Shown one piece after another: positions 33,722-45,505 of a DNA stretch of 62,173 nt (positions are counted from its first letter, which is position 1; each line of letters begins with the position of its first letter). Under the pieces are notes generated by a model. It was not told the DNA's origin and did no database searches. It was given only the letters and a program-made list of their open reading frames with translations. The position numbers and the translations under genes were made by a program. The stretch is from Burkholderiales bacterium (GTDB lineage Bacteria > Pseudomonadota > Gammaproteobacteria > Burkholderiales > SG8-41), in NCBI GenBank assembly GCA_022841375.1, contig JALHRQ010000017.1, positions 1 through 62,173 on the forward strand, in the 5' to 3' direction.

Positions 33722-34222
33722 ATGAACGCGCCCACCATGAATACCGCCGGGCTTTCTCCTGACTCCCTGGCGAAAATCGACAAGGCGGTCGCCAAGTATC
33801 CGCCCGACCGCAAGGATTCGGCGGTGATGGCGGCACTGACCATTGCCCAGGACGAGAAGGGCTGGCTGTCCACAGAGACCATGGATTTTGTCGCGCAGTA
33901 TCTCGGCATGGCGCCAGTCGCCGTGTATGAGGTTGCGACGTTCTACACGATGTATGACCTGAAGCCGACGGGCAAATACAAGCTGACCCTGTGCACCAAC
34001 CTGCCGTGCGCACTGCAGGGGGCAAACCATGCCGCGGACCATCTGAAGAAATCGCTGGGCATCGGTTTCGGTGAAACCACGGCAGACGGTCGCATCACTC
34101 TGAAAGAGGGCGAGTGCATGGGCGCCTGCGGCGATGCGCCGGTAATGATCCGCAACAACAAGGTCATGCTTTGTGCGATGAGCAATGAAAAAATCGACCA
34201 GTTGCTGAAGGATCTCAAATAA
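33722..34222 (+). CDS. nuoE: NADH-quinone oxidoreductase subunit E
   Basis: 166 aa. The [2Fe-2S] cluster N1a ligands are in [10 protein letters not shown] and [11 protein letters not shown]. The N-terminal helical part ([20 protein letters not shown]) is typical. It pairs with NuoF in the NADH-oxidising module. It starts seven bases after nuoD, and its TAA shares a base with the ATG of nuoF (TAATG). Confidence 0.96.
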   Translation: MNAPTMNTAGLSPDSLAKIDKAVAKYPPDRKDSAVMAALTIAQDEKGWLSTETMDFVAQYLGMAPVAVYEVATFYTMYDLKPTGKYKLTLCTNLPCALQGANHAADHLKKSLGIGFGETTADGRITLKEGECMGACGDAPVMIRNNKVMLCAMSNEKIDQLLKDLK

Positions 34223-35535
34223 TGGGTCTGCCGATCCCACCGTTTGCAGGCGATATATTCGGGCCGGATGCCGTGATCATGAAGGGCATCAACGGCACGA
34301 ACTGGCATCTGAAGGATTATGAGGCGCGCGGCGGTTATGCGGCGCTGAAAAAGATCATTGCCGAGAGCATATCCCCCGAGCAGGTTGTCAACGAACTGAA
34401 AAAATCCGCGCTGCGCGGCCGCGGCGGCGCCGGTTTCCCGACGGGATTGAAGTGGAGCTTCATGCCCAAGCAGTACACGGGGCAGAAATACCTGGTGTGC
34501 AATTCCGACGAAGGCGAGCCGGGCACATTCAAGGACCGCGACATCCTGCGTTATAACCCGCATTCGCTGATCGAAGGCATGATCATCGGCGGCTATGCGA
34601 TGGGCATCACCGTGGGCTACAACTATATCCACGGCGAGATCTGGGACGTCTACGAGCGCTTCGAGGAGGCGCTGGAAGAGGCGCGCGCCGCGGGTTATCT
34701 CGGCGACAAAATCCTCGGTACCGATTTTTCATTCCAACTGCATGCGCACCACGGTTTCGGTGCCTATATCTGCGGCGAAGAGACTGCGCTGCTCGAGTCG
34801 CTGGAAGGCAAGAAGGGACAGCCGCGGTTCAAGCCGCCGTTCCCCGCCAGCTTCGGTCTTTACGGCAAGCCGACGACGATCAACAACACCGAGACCTTTG
34901 CCGCGGTGCCGTGGATCATCAACAACGGCGGCGATGCTTTTCTTGCGCTTGGCAAGCCGAACAATGGCGGCACCAAGATTTTCTCGATTTCCGGTGACGT
35001 CGCGCGTCCCGGCAACTTTGAAATCAAGCTTGGCACGCCGTTTGCGACGCTGCTGGAAATGGCCGGCGGCATGCGCGACGGCAAAAAACTCAAGGCGGTG
35101 ATCCCCGGCGGCTCGTCGATGCCGGTGCTGCCGGCCGAGATCATGATGGCCACCGACATGGACTATGACTCGATCGCCAAGGCGGGATCGATGCTCGGCT
35201 CCGGTGCGGTGATCGTGATGGACGAGACACGCTGCATGGTGAAGTCGCTGTTGCGATTGTCCTATTTCTATTACGAAGAGTCGTGTGGCCAGTGCACCCC
35301 GTGCCGTGAAGGCACCGGGTGGCTTTACCGCATGGTCGATCGCATCGAGCACGGCAAGGGCCGGCCCGAGGATCTCGACATGCTCGACAACGTGGCGCAG
35401 AACATCCAGGGGCGCACGATCTGCGCGCTGGGTGACGCCGCGGCAATGCCGGTGCGGGCGTTCCTCAAGCACTACCGCGACGAATTCCAACACCACATCG
35501 ACCACAAGAAGTGCCTGGTCGCACCTTATTTCTAG
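34222..35535 (+). CDS. nuoF: NADH-quinone oxidoreductase subunit F
   Basis: 437 aa. The NADH-binding region [17 protein letters not shown], the FMN region [15 protein letters not shown] and the cluster N3 motif [14 protein letters not shown] with a later Cys (RTICALGD) are all there. It is the catalytic NADH dehydrogenase subunit holding FMN. Its end is separated from nuoG by nine bases. Confidence 0.97.
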   Translation: MGLPIPPFAGDIFGPDAVIMKGINGTNWHLKDYEARGGYAALKKIIAESISPEQVVNELKKSALRGRGGAGFPTGLKWSFMPKQYTGQKYLVCNSDEGEPGTFKDRDILRYNPHSLIEGMIIGGYAMGITVGYNYIHGEIWDVYERFEEALEEARAAGYLGDKILGTDFSFQLHAHHGFGAYICGEETALLESLEGKKGQPRFKPPFPASFGLYGKPTTINNTETFAAVPWIINNGGDAFLALGKPNNGGTKIFSISGDVARPGNFEIKLGTPFATLLEMAGGMRDGKKLKAVIPGGSSMPVLPAEIMMATDMDYDSIAKAGSMLGSGAVIVMDETRCMVKSLLRLSYFYYEESCGQCTPCREGTGWLYRMVDRIEHGKGRPEDLDMLDNVAQNIQGRTICALGDAAAMPVRAFLKHYRDEFQHHIDHKKCLVAPYF

Positions 35536-35544
35536 ACTGACGCC

Positions 35545-37914
35545 ATGCTCGAAATCGAAATTGACGGCAAGCTGATGGAAGTGCCAGAAGGCAGCACGAT
35601 CATGGATGCTGCCAACAAGGCAGGCACCTTCGTGCCGCATTTCTGTTATCACAAAAAGCTGTCGATCGCGGCGAACTGCCGCATGTGTCTGGTCGAGGTC
35701 GAGAAAGCGCCGAAGCCGCTGCCCGCCTGCGCAACACCGGTGACCAAAGGCATGAAGGTATGGACGCATTCCGATGCCGCAGTGATCGCCCAGAAGGGCG
35801 TCATGGAATTTCTGCTGATCAACCATCCGCTGGATTGCCCTATTTGCGATCAAGGCGGTGAATGCCAGCTGCAGGATCTGGCGATGGGTTACGGCAGCAG
35901 TGAATCGCGTTACGCGGAAGACAAGCGCGTTGTCACCAACAAGAATCTCGGTCCGTTGATTGCCACCGACATGACGCGCTGCATCCACTGCACGCGTTGC
36001 GTGCGCTTCGGGCAGGAAATAGCCGGCATCATGGAACTCGGCATGATCGGCCGCGGTGAACATTCGGAAATCATCACCTTCGTCGGCAAGACCGTCGATT
36101 CCGAACTGTCGGGCAACGCCATCGACCTGTGTCCGGTGGGCGCGCTGACCTCGAAACCGTTCCGTTACAGCGCCCGCACCTGGGAGTTGACGCGCCGGCC
36201 GACCGTGAGCCCCCACTGCGGTCTCGGTACCAACCTGACGCTGCAGATCAAGCAGAACCGCGTGATGCGTACGCTGCCGCGCGACAATGAAGCGATCAAC
36301 GAATGCTGGATTGCCGACAAGGATCGTTTTTCCTATGAAGCGCTGAATTCGGAAAAACGCCTGGCCCGGCCGATGGTCAAACGCGACGGCAAGTGGCAGG
36401 ACGTCGAATGGCCGGTGGCGCTGGAGTTTGTCGCCTCGGAATTGAAGCGCATCAAGGCCGCGAATGGTGCCGCCGCTATCGGCGCGCTGGCCACGCCGCA
36501 CCAGACACTGGAAGAAATGCACCTGCTGCAGAAACTGCTGCGCGGGCTGGGTTCGGGCAACGTCGATTTCCGCCTGCGTCACGCAGACTTCAGCGCCGAT
36601 GGCAAACGCGCCGGCGTACCCTGGCTGGGCATGAGCATCACCGAGTTCGCGCATCTCGATCGCACGCTGGTGATCGGCTCGACGCTGCGCAAGGATCATC
36701 CGCTGCTGACGCATCGCCTGCGTCAGGCGACGAAAAAGGGCGCTGAACTCAATATCATTCATGCCGTCGATGACGATCTGCTGATGCGCGTCGCGAACAA
36801 GGCGATTGTCGCCCCCGCATTGTTGCCGCAAGTGCTGGCGCAGGTGGTCAAAGCCGCCACCGAACTGAAAAACGTTGCGATCCCCGAAGGTGTGCGCAGT
36901 GCAGTGACCGGGGTTACGGTTGACGATGCATCCAAACGTATTGCTGCCAGCCTGGTTGCCGGTCAAAAAGCCGGCGTGTTCCTCGGCAACTTTGCTGAAC
37001 AGCACGCTGCTGCGGCGACGCTGCAGGCATTGGCGCAGGCCCTGGCCTCGATTGTGGGTTGCCCGTTTGGCGTGCTGGGTGCCGCGGCCAACAGCGTCGG
37101 CGCTTATGTCGCGGGCTGCGTGCCGACCGGCAAGGTTTCCGGCGTCAACGCACGGCAGATGATCGAGACGCCGCTCAAAGCCTATCTGCTGCTGGGCGTC
37201 GAACCCGAACTGGATATGCACAATCCGCGGCAGGCGATTGCGGCGATGAAACAGGCGGAGCTGGTAGTGGCGATGAGCCCGTTCCAGCATGGCGCCACCG
37301 AATACGCGAATGTGTTGCTGCCGATTGCGCCGTTTACCGAAACCGCCGGCACGTATGTCAGCAGCGAGGGTCGCGTGCAGACTTTTGCCGGCGTGGTGCA
37401 GCCGCTGGGTGAAACCCGGCCCGCGTGGAAAGTATTGCGCGTGCTCGGCAATTTGCTCGGTCTGACCGGCTTTGAACACGACAGCGCCGAAGACGCGAAG
37501 CGCGAAGCGCTTCACGGTAAGTCAGAAATATTCAATAAAAACAATAATTTAACTTTTAATGTCGTCGCGTTGCCGAGCGCAGCTACCGGCATTGCGCGGA
37601 TCGCCGAAACGCCGATCTACGCCGCCGATGCACTGGTGCGCCGCGCGCCCAGCCTGCAACTGACGCGGGATGCGCTGCCGCCGGTGGCGACGCTGAATCG
37701 TGCACTGGCCGACAAACTGGGCCTGCGTGATGGCGATGCACTGCGGGTGGTGCAGGATGGCGGCTCCGCAGTGGTGCCGTACGGCATCGATGACAAACTG
37801 CCTGCTGAATGTGTACGCCTTGCCGCAGCCCGCGGTGAAACCGCCACGCTCGGCGCTGACGATGCGCCGCTGGTGCTCGAGCGCGTCGCCCAGGCGCAGA
37901 AAGCGAGCGCATGA
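35545..37914 (+). CDS. nuoG: NADH-quinone oxidoreductase subunit G
   Basis: 789 aa. The N-terminal ferredoxin region has [20 protein letters not shown], then the [18 protein letters not shown] motif and [16 protein letters not shown]; a molybdopterin-like domain without cofactor follows. [11 protein letters not shown] is the segment just before that domain. A short A+T-rich patch near 37522-37563 encodes an Asn-rich stretch ([10 protein letters not shown]) unlike the rest of the protein, perhaps a surface-loop insertion. The stop overlaps the nuoH start. Confidence 0.96.
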   Translation: MLEIEIDGKLMEVPEGSTIMDAANKAGTFVPHFCYHKKLSIAANCRMCLVEVEKAPKPLPACATPVTKGMKVWTHSDAAVIAQKGVMEFLLINHPLDCPICDQGGECQLQDLAMGYGSSESRYAEDKRVVTNKNLGPLIATDMTRCIHCTRCVRFGQEIAGIMELGMIGRGEHSEIITFVGKTVDSELSGNAIDLCPVGALTSKPFRYSARTWELTRRPTVSPHCGLGTNLTLQIKQNRVMRTLPRDNEAINECWIADKDRFSYEALNSEKRLARPMVKRDGKWQDVEWPVALEFVASELKRIKAANGAAAIGALATPHQTLEEMHLLQKLLRGLGSGNVDFRLRHADFSADGKRAGVPWLGMSITEFAHLDRTLVIGSTLRKDHPLLTHRLRQATKKGAELNIIHAVDDDLLMRVANKAIVAPALLPQVLAQVVKAATELKNVAIPEGVRSAVTGVTVDDASKRIAASLVAGQKAGVFLGNFAEQHAAAATLQALAQALASIVGCPFGVLGAAANSVGAYVAGCVPTGKVSGVNARQMIETPLKAYLLLGVEPELDMHNPRQAIAAMKQAELVVAMSPFQHGATEYANVLLPIAPFTETAGTYVSSEGRVQTFAGVVQPLGETRPAWKVLRVLGNLLGLTGFEHDSAEDAKREALHGKSEIFNKNNNLTFNVVALPSAATGIARIAETPIYAADALVRRAPSLQLTRDALPPVATLNRALADKLGLRDGDALRVVQDGGSAVVPYGIDDKLPAECVRLAAARGETATLGADDAPLVLERVAQAQKASA

Positions 37915-38981
37915 TGCTCGATTCGCTGCTCGCCTACCCGCAAGCGCTGCTCGGTCCGTTGTGGCCGGTGGTGTGGACGCTGGTCAAGATCATGCTGATC
38001 GTTGCACCGCTGATGCTGTGTGTTGCCTATCTGACCTTGTGGGAACGCAAGCTGATCGGCTACATGCAGATCCGCAAGGGTCCGAACCGGGTGACTTTCT
38101 TCGGCATCCGCTGGCTCGGCGGCTGGGCGCAGCCGATCGCTGACGGCTTGAAGCTGCTGGTCAAGGAAGTGATCATCCCCGCAGGTTCGAACAAGTTCCT
38201 GTTCGTGCTGGCGCCGGTACTGGCGCTGGGACCGGCGCTGGCGGCGTGGGCGGTGATCCCGTTTTCGCCTGAACTGATCCTGTCGAACATCGACGCCGGC
38301 CTGCTGTATCTGATGGCGATGACCTCGCTTGGCGTCTACGGCATCATCATCGCCGGCTGGGCGTCGAATTCCAAATACGCCTTCCTCGGCAGCCTGCGCT
38401 CCGCAGCGCAGATCGTTTCGTATGAAATCGCCATGGGTTTTTCTCTGGTCGGCGTGCTGATGGCCGCGCAGAGCCTGAATCTGGCCGAGATCGTCAAAGC
38501 GCAGCAGAATTCAGCTGGCGCTTTTGGCTGGTTTTGGCTGCCGCTGTTCCCGTTGTTCATCACCTACCTTATTTCCGGTGTGGCCGAGTCCAACCGCGCG
38601 CCATTTGACGTCGCCGAGGGTGAGTCCGAGATTGTCGGCTTTCACGTTGAATATTCGGGTATGACCTTCGCCGTGTTCTCGCTGGCGGAATACTCGGCGA
38701 TGATCCTGATTTCGACGCTGACCTCGATCATGTTTCTCGGCGGCTGGCTGTCGCCGTTCCCGGTCTCATGGGGCTTGCTCGGCACTGGCGGCTTCGGCTG
38801 GCTGTTCGCCAAAATTTTCTTTGTCGCGTCGATGTTCCTGTGGTTCCGCGCGACATTCCCGCGTTACCGCTATGACCAGATCATGCGCCTGGGCTGGAAA
38901 GTGTTCATCCCGGTGACGCTGGTATGGATTGTAGTGCTCGGCGCATGGATGCAAACCCCGCTGTGGATATGGTGGAAATGA
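37911..38981 (+). CDS. nuoH: NADH-quinone oxidoreductase subunit H
   Basis: 356 aa, about eight to nine helices. Marks are [30 protein letters not shown] and [20 protein letters not shown], which form the quinone-entry chamber of complex I. The ATG overlaps the nuoG stop by four bases (ATGATG context). The stop overlaps the nuoI start in the same way. Confidence 0.97.
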   Translation: MMLDSLLAYPQALLGPLWPVVWTLVKIMLIVAPLMLCVAYLTLWERKLIGYMQIRKGPNRVTFFGIRWLGGWAQPIADGLKLLVKEVIIPAGSNKFLFVLAPVLALGPALAAWAVIPFSPELILSNIDAGLLYLMAMTSLGVYGIIIAGWASNSKYAFLGSLRSAAQIVSYEIAMGFSLVGVLMAAQSLNLAEIVKAQQNSAGAFGWFWLPLFPLFITYLISGVAESNRAPFDVAEGESEIVGFHVEYSGMTFAVFSLAEYSAMILISTLTSIMFLGGWLSPFPVSWGLLGTGGFGWLFAKIFFVASMFLWFRATFPRYRYDQIMRLGWKVFIPVTLVWIVVLGAWMQTPLWIWWK

Positions 38982-39472
38982 TGATCCAGGGCATCCGCAG
39001 ATTCTTCAATACCTTCCTGCTGTTCGAACTGCTGAAGGGCATGGCGGTCACCGGCCGCTACCTGTTCGCGCGCAAGATCACGGTCGAATATCCGGAAGAA
39101 AAAGCCCCAATGAGCCCGCGTTTTCGCGGTCTGCATGCGCTGCGCCGTTATCCCAACGGCGAGGAGCGTTGCATCGCGTGCAAGCTGTGCGAGGCGGTGT
39201 GCCCGGCGATGGCGATTACCATCGAATCCGAACAGCGCGAGGACGGCACGCGCCGAACCACACGTTACGACATCGACCTGACCAAGTGCATTTTCTGCGG
39301 TTTCTGCGAGGAATCTTGCCCGGTGGATTCGATTGTTGAGACGCGGATCTATGAATACCACGGCGAAAAGCGCGGCGACCTGATTTACACCAAGCCGATG
39401 TTGCTGGCGATCGGCGACGCTTACGAAGAACAGATCGCGCAGGACCGTGCGGCAGATGCGAAATACCGTTAA
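38978..39472 (+). CDS. nuoI: NADH-quinone oxidoreductase subunit I
   Basis: 164 aa from ATG 38978, which overlaps the nuoH stop. Two [4Fe-4S] motifs are present: [15 protein letters not shown] and [15 protein letters not shown] (clusters N6a and N6b). The longer open frame from 38924 is antisense-free but would extend into nuoH, and homologues begin near the chosen Met. The [20 protein letters not shown] stretch is typical of betaproteobacteria. Confidence 0.96.
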   Translation: MMIQGIRRFFNTFLLFELLKGMAVTGRYLFARKITVEYPEEKAPMSPRFRGLHALRRYPNGEERCIACKLCEAVCPAMAITIESEQREDGTRRTTRYDIDLTKCIFCGFCEESCPVDSIVETRIYEYHGEKRGDLIYTKPMLLAIGDAYEEQIAQDRAADAKYR

Positions 39473-39570
39473 ACGTGAAAAGTAAAGAGACAGGGGTGAT
39501 GAGTAAAACGCACAAAGCGGAAATCTTGCGGATGTCGCAGGTTGACGCCTCACGCCTTACTCTTCACGCA
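39473..39570. repeat. Inverted repeat region in the nuoI-nuoJ gap
   Basis: The gap begins CGTGAAAAGTAAA just after the nuoI stop and ends TTACTCTTCACG just before nuoJ. These arms pair with one mismatch, so a ~98-base palindrome-bounded element fills the gap. A GCCTCACGCC segment is next to the right arm. I associate such GTGA/TCAC-rich units with dispersed repeats in betaproteobacteria, but only one copy is visible here. Confidence 0.5.
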
Positions 39571-39575
39571 CAACA

Positions 39576-40184
39576 ATGACATTTCAACAACTCATATTCT
39601 GGTTTTTCTCGGCGGTGCTGATTTTTGCGGCGCTGCGGGTGATTACCGCGCGCAATCCGGTGCATGCCGCGCTGTTCCTGGTGCTGGCGTTCTGCACGGC
39701 GGCGGGGCTGTGGATACAACTTGAGGCGGAGTTCCTCGGCATCGCGCTGGTGCTGGTCTATGTCGGTGCGGTAATGGTACTGTTCCTGTTCGTGGTGATG
39801 ATGCTCGACATCAACATCGAGAAGCTGCGCGAGGGTTTCTGGAGCTACCTGCCGGTGGGCGCGACGGTTGCGCTGCTGATGGTGGCAGAAATGGCACTGG
39901 TGCTGACCGGGCCCTGGTTCGGGCTGGAGGACGCGCCGCGCCCGCCGGCTGCGCCGGCGGGTTACAGCAACACCAAGGAACTGGGCCGGCTGCTCTACAC
40001 CGACTATGTCTACCCGTTCGAACTGGCCGCGGTGATCCTGCTGGTGGCCATCGTCGCCGCCATCGCGCTGACGCTGCGTCGCCGCAAACACGGCAAATAC
40101 ATCAATCCGGGCGATCAGGTGCAGGTCCGGCGCAATGACCGGCTGAAGATCATTTCGATGCCGGCCGAAAAGAAGGGGGACTGA
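39576..40184 (+). CDS. nuoJ: NADH-quinone oxidoreductase subunit J
   Basis: 202 aa with five helices. [20 protein letters not shown] and the [20 protein letters not shown] helix, which contains the pi-bulge region of the family, are clear. The C-terminal tail is charged ([20 protein letters not shown]). It is a proton-path subunit next to NuoA, NuoH and NuoK. It is separated from nuoI by the inverted-repeat element. Confidence 0.95.
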   Translation: MTFQQLIFWFFSAVLIFAALRVITARNPVHAALFLVLAFCTAAGLWIQLEAEFLGIALVLVYVGAVMVLFLFVVMMLDINIEKLREGFWSYLPVGATVALLMVAEMALVLTGPWFGLEDAPRPPAAPAGYSNTKELGRLLYTDYVYPFELAAVILLVAIVAAIALTLRRRKHGKYINPGDQVQVRRNDRLKIISMPAEKKGD

Positions 40185-40186
40185 AA

Positions 40187-40492
40187 ATGATTTCACTGTC
40201 CCATTACCTGGTCCTCGGCGCGATCCTGTTCGCGATTTCGGTGATCGGCATATTTCTCAACCGCAAGAACATCATCGTGCTGCTGATGGCGATCGAACTG
40301 ATGCTGCTGGCGGTGAATACGAATTTTGTCGCGTTCTCCCATTTCCTCGGTGATACCGCCGGCCAGGTGTTCGTGTTTTTCATCCTGACCGTTGCTGCAG
40401 CCGAATCGGCGATCGGTCTGGCGATCCTGGTGGTGCTGTTCCGCAATCTGCGCACCATCAATGTCGAAGACCTCGATCAGTTGAAGGGCTGA
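40187..40492 (+). CDS. nuoK: NADH-quinone oxidoreductase subunit K
   Basis: 101 aa, three helices, the standard size. [20 protein letters not shown] contains the conserved membrane Glu, and [18 protein letters not shown] contains the second one. It begins two bases after the nuoJ stop. It acts in the proton-transfer chain between the quinone site and the antiporter-like subunits. Confidence 0.97.
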   Translation: MISLSHYLVLGAILFAISVIGIFLNRKNIIVLLMAIELMLLAVNTNFVAFSHFLGDTAGQVFVFFILTVAAAESAIGLAILVVLFRNLRTINVEDLDQLKG

Positions 40493-40499
40493 ACCGCAC

Positions 40500-42533
40500 A
40501 TGACCGAGATGCAAAAACTTTATCTGCTGGTACCGCTGGCGCCCCTGTTCGGCGCGATCATCGCCGGCCTGTTCGGCTGGGCCATCGGTCGCCGCGCTTC
40601 GCACACCATCACCATTCTGGGCATGGTGGTGTGTCTGGTCGCCTCGATCGTGGTGTTCCAGGACGTGATGGCGGGCAATATCTTCAACGGCCCGGTCTAC
40701 ACCTGGCTGGCTTCCGGCAGCATCCGCTTTGAAATCGGCTTCCTGATCGATCCGTTGTCGGCGACGATGATGATTGTGGTGTCGTTTGTGTCGCTGATGG
40801 TGCATATCTACACCATCGGTTACATGGCCGACGATCCCGGCTACCAGCGTTTTTTCAGCTACATCTCGCTGTTCACGTTCTCGATGCTGATGCTGGTGAT
40901 GAGCAACAACTTCCTGCAGCTGTTCTTCGGCTGGGAGGCGGTGGGTCTGGTGTCGTACCTGCTTATCGGTTTCTGGTACACCCGACCGACGGCAATCTAC
41001 GCCAACATGAAGGCCTTCCTGGTCAACCGCGTCGGCGATTTCGGCTTTCTGCTGGGCATCGCGCTTGTATTGATGTATTTCGGCACGCTCGATTACGCCG
41101 CGGTGTTTGCCGGCGCCGAGCGCTTGTCCGGCAACACCATCGAACTGTTCCCCGGTGTGCCGTGGTCGCTGATGACGGTGATCTGCATCCTGCTGTTCAT
41201 CGGCGCGATGGGCAAGTCTGCTCAGTTTCCGCTGCATGTCTGGCTGCCGGATTCGATGGAAGGGCCGACGCCGATTTCCGCGCTGATCCACGCGGCGACA
41301 ATGGTCACCGCCGGCATTTTCATGGTGGCGCGGATGTCGCCGCTGTTCGAACTCTCGGAAACCGCACTGTCGTTCGTGCTGGTGATTGGCGCGATCACCG
41401 CATTCTTCATGGCGCTGATCGCCACTGTGCAGTACGACATCAAACGTGTGGTGGCCTACTCAACGCTGTCACAACTCGGCTACATGACCATGGCGCTGGG
41501 CGCCTCGGCGTATTCGGCGGCGATATTCCATTTGTTCACCCACGCCTTTTTCAAGGCTGTGTTGTTCCTCGGCGCGGGCTCGGTGATCATCGCGATGCAT
41601 CACCAGCAGGACATGCGCAAGATGGGCGGCCTCGCCAAATACATGCCGATCACCTATATGACGATGCTGATTGGTGCGCTGGCCAATGCCGGCCTGCCGC
41701 CATTCGCCGGCTTTTTCTCCAAGGAAACCATCGTCGAGGCGCTGCATCACGCCACGGTGCCAGGCGCCGGTTTTGCCTACGCGCTGGCGGTGGCCGGCGT
41801 GTTTGTCGGCGGCTTTTACTCGTTCCGGCTGGTGTTTTATGCATTCCACGGCAAGGAGCGTTTTGCCGATCCGCACCATCCCGATGTGAAGGCTGCTGAT
41901 GCGGAAGCTGCCGCGGCGGGCCATGACGATCACGGACATGACGACCATCACGCCGAGGCGCACAAGCCGCATGAATCGCCGGCGGTGGTGTGGGTGCCAC
42001 TGGTATTGCTGGCGATTCCGTCGATTTGCGCCGGTTGGCTGATCGGCTCCTTCCTCTACGGCAATTATTTCGGCAGTTCGATCATGGTGCATCCGTCGCA
42101 TACCGCGATGGCGACGCTGGCGCAGGGCTTCCACGGCGTCATCGGCATGATGACCCACGCGCTGTCGACGCTGCCGTTCTGGCTGGCGATTGCCGGCGCG
42201 GCAACGGCCTGGTTCCTCTACATCGTTCGTCCGGAACTGCCGGCAAAGCTGCGCCGCCAATGGGGTTTCGTGGTGACGATACTGATGGAGAAATACGGTC
42301 TCGATCGTTTCAATGACTGGTTTTTTGCCGGCGGCGCGCGCGCGCTGGGCATGGGCCTGTGGAAGGGCGGCGACGTCGCCGTGATCGACAACGTGATGGT
42401 GAACGGCTCGGCGCGCGTGGTCGGCTGGTTCGCCTCGGTGATCCGCCATGTGCAGTCGGGGTACATCTACCACTACGCATTCGCGATGATCATCGGCATC
42501 CTGCTGCTGCTGACACTGGCCTATATCCGGTGA
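40500..42533 (+). CDS. nuoL: NADH-quinone oxidoreductase subunit L
   Basis: 677 aa antiporter-like subunit with the long lateral helix expected at the C-terminus. FFGWEAVGLVSYLLIGFWY, FPLHVWLPDSMEGPTPISAL and HLFTHAFFKAVLFLGAGS carry the conserved Glu and Lys/His residues. A His-rich insert (HDDHGHDDHHAEAHKPHES) interrupts the region near residue 480; related bacteria have similar but shorter His stretches. Confidence 0.97.
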   Translation: MTEMQKLYLLVPLAPLFGAIIAGLFGWAIGRRASHTITILGMVVCLVASIVVFQDVMAGNIFNGPVYTWLASGSIRFEIGFLIDPLSATMMIVVSFVSLMVHIYTIGYMADDPGYQRFFSYISLFTFSMLMLVMSNNFLQLFFGWEAVGLVSYLLIGFWYTRPTAIYANMKAFLVNRVGDFGFLLGIALVLMYFGTLDYAAVFAGAERLSGNTIELFPGVPWSLMTVICILLFIGAMGKSAQFPLHVWLPDSMEGPTPISALIHAATMVTAGIFMVARMSPLFELSETALSFVLVIGAITAFFMALIATVQYDIKRVVAYSTLSQLGYMTMALGASAYSAAIFHLFTHAFFKAVLFLGAGSVIIAMHHQQDMRKMGGLAKYMPITYMTMLIGALANAGLPPFAGFFSKETIVEALHHATVPGAGFAYALAVAGVFVGGFYSFRLVFYAFHGKERFADPHHPDVKAADAEAAAAGHDDHGHDDHHAEAHKPHESPAVVWVPLVLLAIPSICAGWLIGSFLYGNYFGSSIMVHPSHTAMATLAQGFHGVIGMMTHALSTLPFWLAIAGAATAWFLYIVRPELPAKLRRQWGFVVTILMEKYGLDRFNDWFFAGGARALGMGLWKGGDVAVIDNVMVNGSARVVGWFASVIRHVQSGYIYHYAFAMIIGILLLLTLAYIR

Positions 42534-42552
42534 AACTGAAGAAAAAGACCAA

Positions 42553-44046
42553 ATGATGCAGGGATTACCACTACTGAGTCTCGCCATCTGGGCACCGATC
42601 ATCGCCGGTGTGGCGGTATTGCTGACCGGCGGCGACCGCAATGCGTCGGCCGCGCGCATGATCGCGCTGATCGGCGCGCTGATCGGTTTTGCGGTGACCA
42701 TCCCGCTGTACACCGGATTCAACCTGCAGCAGGGCGGTTTCCAGTTCGTCGAAATGCGCACCTGGATCGACACGCTGAACGCCAATTACCATCTCGGCAT
42801 CGACGGCATTTCGCTGCTGCTGATCCTGTTGAACAGCCTGACCACGGTGCTGGTGGTGGTGGCGGGCTGGCAGGTCATCGAGTCGCGCGTGTCGCAGTAC
42901 ATGGCGGCCTTCCTGTTCCTGTCGGGCCTGATGAACGGCGTGTTCTCGTCGCTCGATGCGCTGCTGTTCTACGTGTTCTTCGAGGCGACGCTGATCCCGA
43001 TGTTCATCATCATCGGCGTCTGGGGCGGCCCCAACCGCGTGTATGCGGCGATCAAGTTCTTCCTCTACACGCTGATGGGTTCGCTGCTGTCGCTGGTTGC
43101 GCTGATCTATCTGTATTTCTCAGCGGGCGGCAGTTTCAGTCTCTTCGATTTCTACCAGACCCAGTTGCCGCTTGTTGTGCAAGTATCTGTTTTTATTGCA
43201 TTTTTTATGGCATTCGCGGTCAAAGTGCCGATGTGGCCGGTTCACACCTGGCTGCCCGACGCCCACGTCGAGGCGCCCACCGGCGGCTCCGTGGTGCTGG
43301 CCGCGGTGATGCTGAAACTCGGCGGTTACGGTTTCCTGCGGCTGTCGCTGCCCATCGTGCCCGATGCCAGCCACCTGCTGGCGCCGGTGGTCATCGGGCT
43401 GTCGCTGATCGCCGTGGTCTACATCGGCCTGGTCGCACTGGTGCAGACCGACATGAAAAAGCTGATCGCCTATTCGTCGATCTCGCACATGGGTTTTGTC
43501 ACGCTCGGCATTTTCCTGTTCAACGCCCAGGGCATGGAAGGCGCGGTCATCCAGATGATTTCGCACGGTTTCATCTCAGGTGCGATGTTCCTTTGCGTCG
43601 GCGTGCTGTATGACCGCATGCACTCGCGGCTGATCGCCGATTACGGCGGTGTCGCCAACCGCATGCCGGTGTTTGCCGCGCTGTTCATGTTCTTCTCGAT
43701 GGCCAATGCCGGTCTGCCCGGCACCAGCGGCTTCGTCGGTGAATTCCTGGTGATCATGGGCGCGATGCAGGTCAATTTCTGGTTCGCCTTCGCCGCCGCG
43801 ATCACGCTGATTTTCGGCGCCGCGTACACGCTGTGGATGTACAAGCGGGTGATCTTCGGCGCGGTGGCCAACGCGCATGTCGGCGAACTGCAGGACATCA
43901 ACGCCCGCGAGTTCCTGGTGCTGGGCGTTCTCGCCGTGCTGGTGCTGGTGATGGGCGTGTGGCCGCAGCCTTTTGCCGATGTGCTGCACGTTTCGGTCAA
44001 TGAACTGCTGGCGCACGTGTCCTTCAGCAAGCTGCCGGCGCAATAG
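42553..44046 (+). CDS. nuoM: NADH-quinone oxidoreductase subunit M
   Basis: 497 aa antiporter-like subunit. [20 protein letters not shown] carries the key membrane Glu. [20 protein letters not shown] and [18 protein letters not shown] are also typical. It starts 19 bases after nuoL. A short A+T-rich patch near 43190-43210 (VFIAFFMAF) differs from the G+C-rich background but encodes the normal sequence. Confidence 0.97.
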   Translation: MMQGLPLLSLAIWAPIIAGVAVLLTGGDRNASAARMIALIGALIGFAVTIPLYTGFNLQQGGFQFVEMRTWIDTLNANYHLGIDGISLLLILLNSLTTVLVVVAGWQVIESRVSQYMAAFLFLSGLMNGVFSSLDALLFYVFFEATLIPMFIIIGVWGGPNRVYAAIKFFLYTLMGSLLSLVALIYLYFSAGGSFSLFDFYQTQLPLVVQVSVFIAFFMAFAVKVPMWPVHTWLPDAHVEAPTGGSVVLAAVMLKLGGYGFLRLSLPIVPDASHLLAPVVIGLSLIAVVYIGLVALVQTDMKKLIAYSSISHMGFVTLGIFLFNAQGMEGAVIQMISHGFISGAMFLCVGVLYDRMHSRLIADYGGVANRMPVFAALFMFFSMANAGLPGTSGFVGEFLVIMGAMQVNFWFAFAAAITLIFGAAYTLWMYKRVIFGAVANAHVGELQDINAREFLVLGVLAVLVLVMGVWPQPFADVLHVSVNELLAHVSFSKLPAQ

Positions 44047-44054
44047 AGCTGACT

Positions 44055-45503
44055 ATGGAATACATCATGCCGCTGTGGCCCGCCTACCCCGAGCTGTTTT
44101 TGCTCGTGATGGCGTGCGTGATCCTGATCGTCGACCTGTTTGTCAGCGACGACAACCGCATCGTCACCTACGGGCTGACCCAGTTCACGCTCGCCGGCTG
44201 CGCGCTGCTGACCTTTTTCACCGGCAATGCAGAACCCGTCTACACCTTCAGCGGCATGTTCGTCGACGACCTGATGGCCGACGCGCTGAAACTGCTGACC
44301 TGCGTTGCAGTGATCGTGGTGATGGTTTACGCCCGCGCCTATAACGCCGCGCGCGGCCTGTTCCGCGGCGAATTTTTCACGCTGGCACTGTTTGCGACGC
44401 TGGGCATGATGGTGATGATCTCGGCCAATCATCTGCTGACGCTGTATCTCGGCCTCGAGCTGCTGTCGCTGTCACTGTATGCGATGGTCGCGCTGCAGCG
44501 CGATTCGGTGCGCGCGACCGAAGCGGCGATGAAATATTTCGTGCTCGGCGCATTGGCTTCCGGCGTGCTGCTCTACGGCATGTCGATGCTCTACGGTGCC
44601 ACCGGCACGCTGGAGATCACCGAACTCGCGCAGTTATCCACTGAAGGCGTGCAGGCCCAGCTGGTGCTGGTATTCGGCCTGGTGTTTATCGTGGCCGGTC
44701 TGGGTTTCAAGCTCGGCGCGGTACCCTTCCACATGTGGGTGCCTGACGTTTATCAGGGCGCGCCGACGGCGGTGACGCTGTTCATCGGTTCGGCGCCGAA
44801 ATTCGCCGCATTTGCCATTGTGATGCGTCTGCTGGCCCAGGGCCTGGGCGCGGAAATGCTGGTCGAGGAATGGCGCCACATGCTGGCGGTGATGGCGATC
44901 CTGTCGCTGGTCATCGGCAACCTGACGGCGATCATGCAGACCAATCTGAAACGGATGCTGGCCTATTCGACGATCTCGCACATGGGCTTCCTGCTGCTCG
45001 GCGTGCTGTCGGGCACCATCGACGGCTACGGCGCGAGCATGTTCTACGTGGTGGTCTACGTGCTGATGACGCTGGGTTCTTTCGGCATCATCCTGCTGCT
45101 CGCGCGCAGCGGTTTCGAGGCCGAGAATCTTGATGACTACAAGGGGCTCAACCAGCGCAATCCCTGGTACGCCTTCCTGATGCTGCTGCTGATGTTCTCA
45201 ATGGCCGGCATCCCGCCGACCGTCGGCTTCTACGCCAAGCTGTCGGTGCTGCAGGCAGTGGTGCATATCGGCATGTGGTGGATCGCCGTCGTGGCGGTGA
45301 TTTTCTCGCTGATCGGGGCTTTTTATTACCTGCGCATCGTCAAGCTGATGTATTTCGATGCGCCGGTGGATACCGCGCCGATCACCGCGTCGGGTGACGT
45401 GCGCGCGCTGCTGTCGGTCAACGGCCTCGCCGTGCTGATGCTGGGCATCGCGCCGCAGCCGCTGCTGGTACTCTGCATCGAAGCCGTCCGCGCTTCGATC
45501 TGA
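44055..45503 (+). CDS. nuoN: NADH-quinone oxidoreductase subunit N
   Basis: 482 aa, the third antiporter-like subunit and last complex I gene of the operon. [20 protein letters not shown] carries the conserved Glu. [20 protein letters not shown] and [18 protein letters not shown] are as expected. The DUF2818 gene follows at once after two bases, so the two are probably cotranscribed. Confidence 0.97.
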   Translation: MEYIMPLWPAYPELFLLVMACVILIVDLFVSDDNRIVTYGLTQFTLAGCALLTFFTGNAEPVYTFSGMFVDDLMADALKLLTCVAVIVVMVYARAYNAARGLFRGEFFTLALFATLGMMVMISANHLLTLYLGLELLSLSLYAMVALQRDSVRATEAAMKYFVLGALASGVLLYGMSMLYGATGTLEITELAQLSTEGVQAQLVLVFGLVFIVAGLGFKLGAVPFHMWVPDVYQGAPTAVTLFIGSAPKFAAFAIVMRLLAQGLGAEMLVEEWRHMLAVMAILSLVIGNLTAIMQTNLKRMLAYSTISHMGFLLLGVLSGTIDGYGASMFYVVVYVLMTLGSFGIILLLARSGFEAENLDDYKGLNQRNPWYAFLMLLLMFSMAGIPPTVGFYAKLSVLQAVVHIGMWWIAVVAVIFSLIGAFYYLRIVKLMYFDAPVDTAPITASGDVRALLSVNGLAVLMLGIAPQPLLVLCIEAVRASI

Positions 45504-45505
45504 TC

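Noticed and set aside
34729-37515. Minus-strand open frame of 928 codons
   Set aside because: It lies entirely antisense to nuoF and nuoG, its composition is that of a G+C-rich shadow frame (His/Arg/Ala-rich), and it has no recognisable domain.
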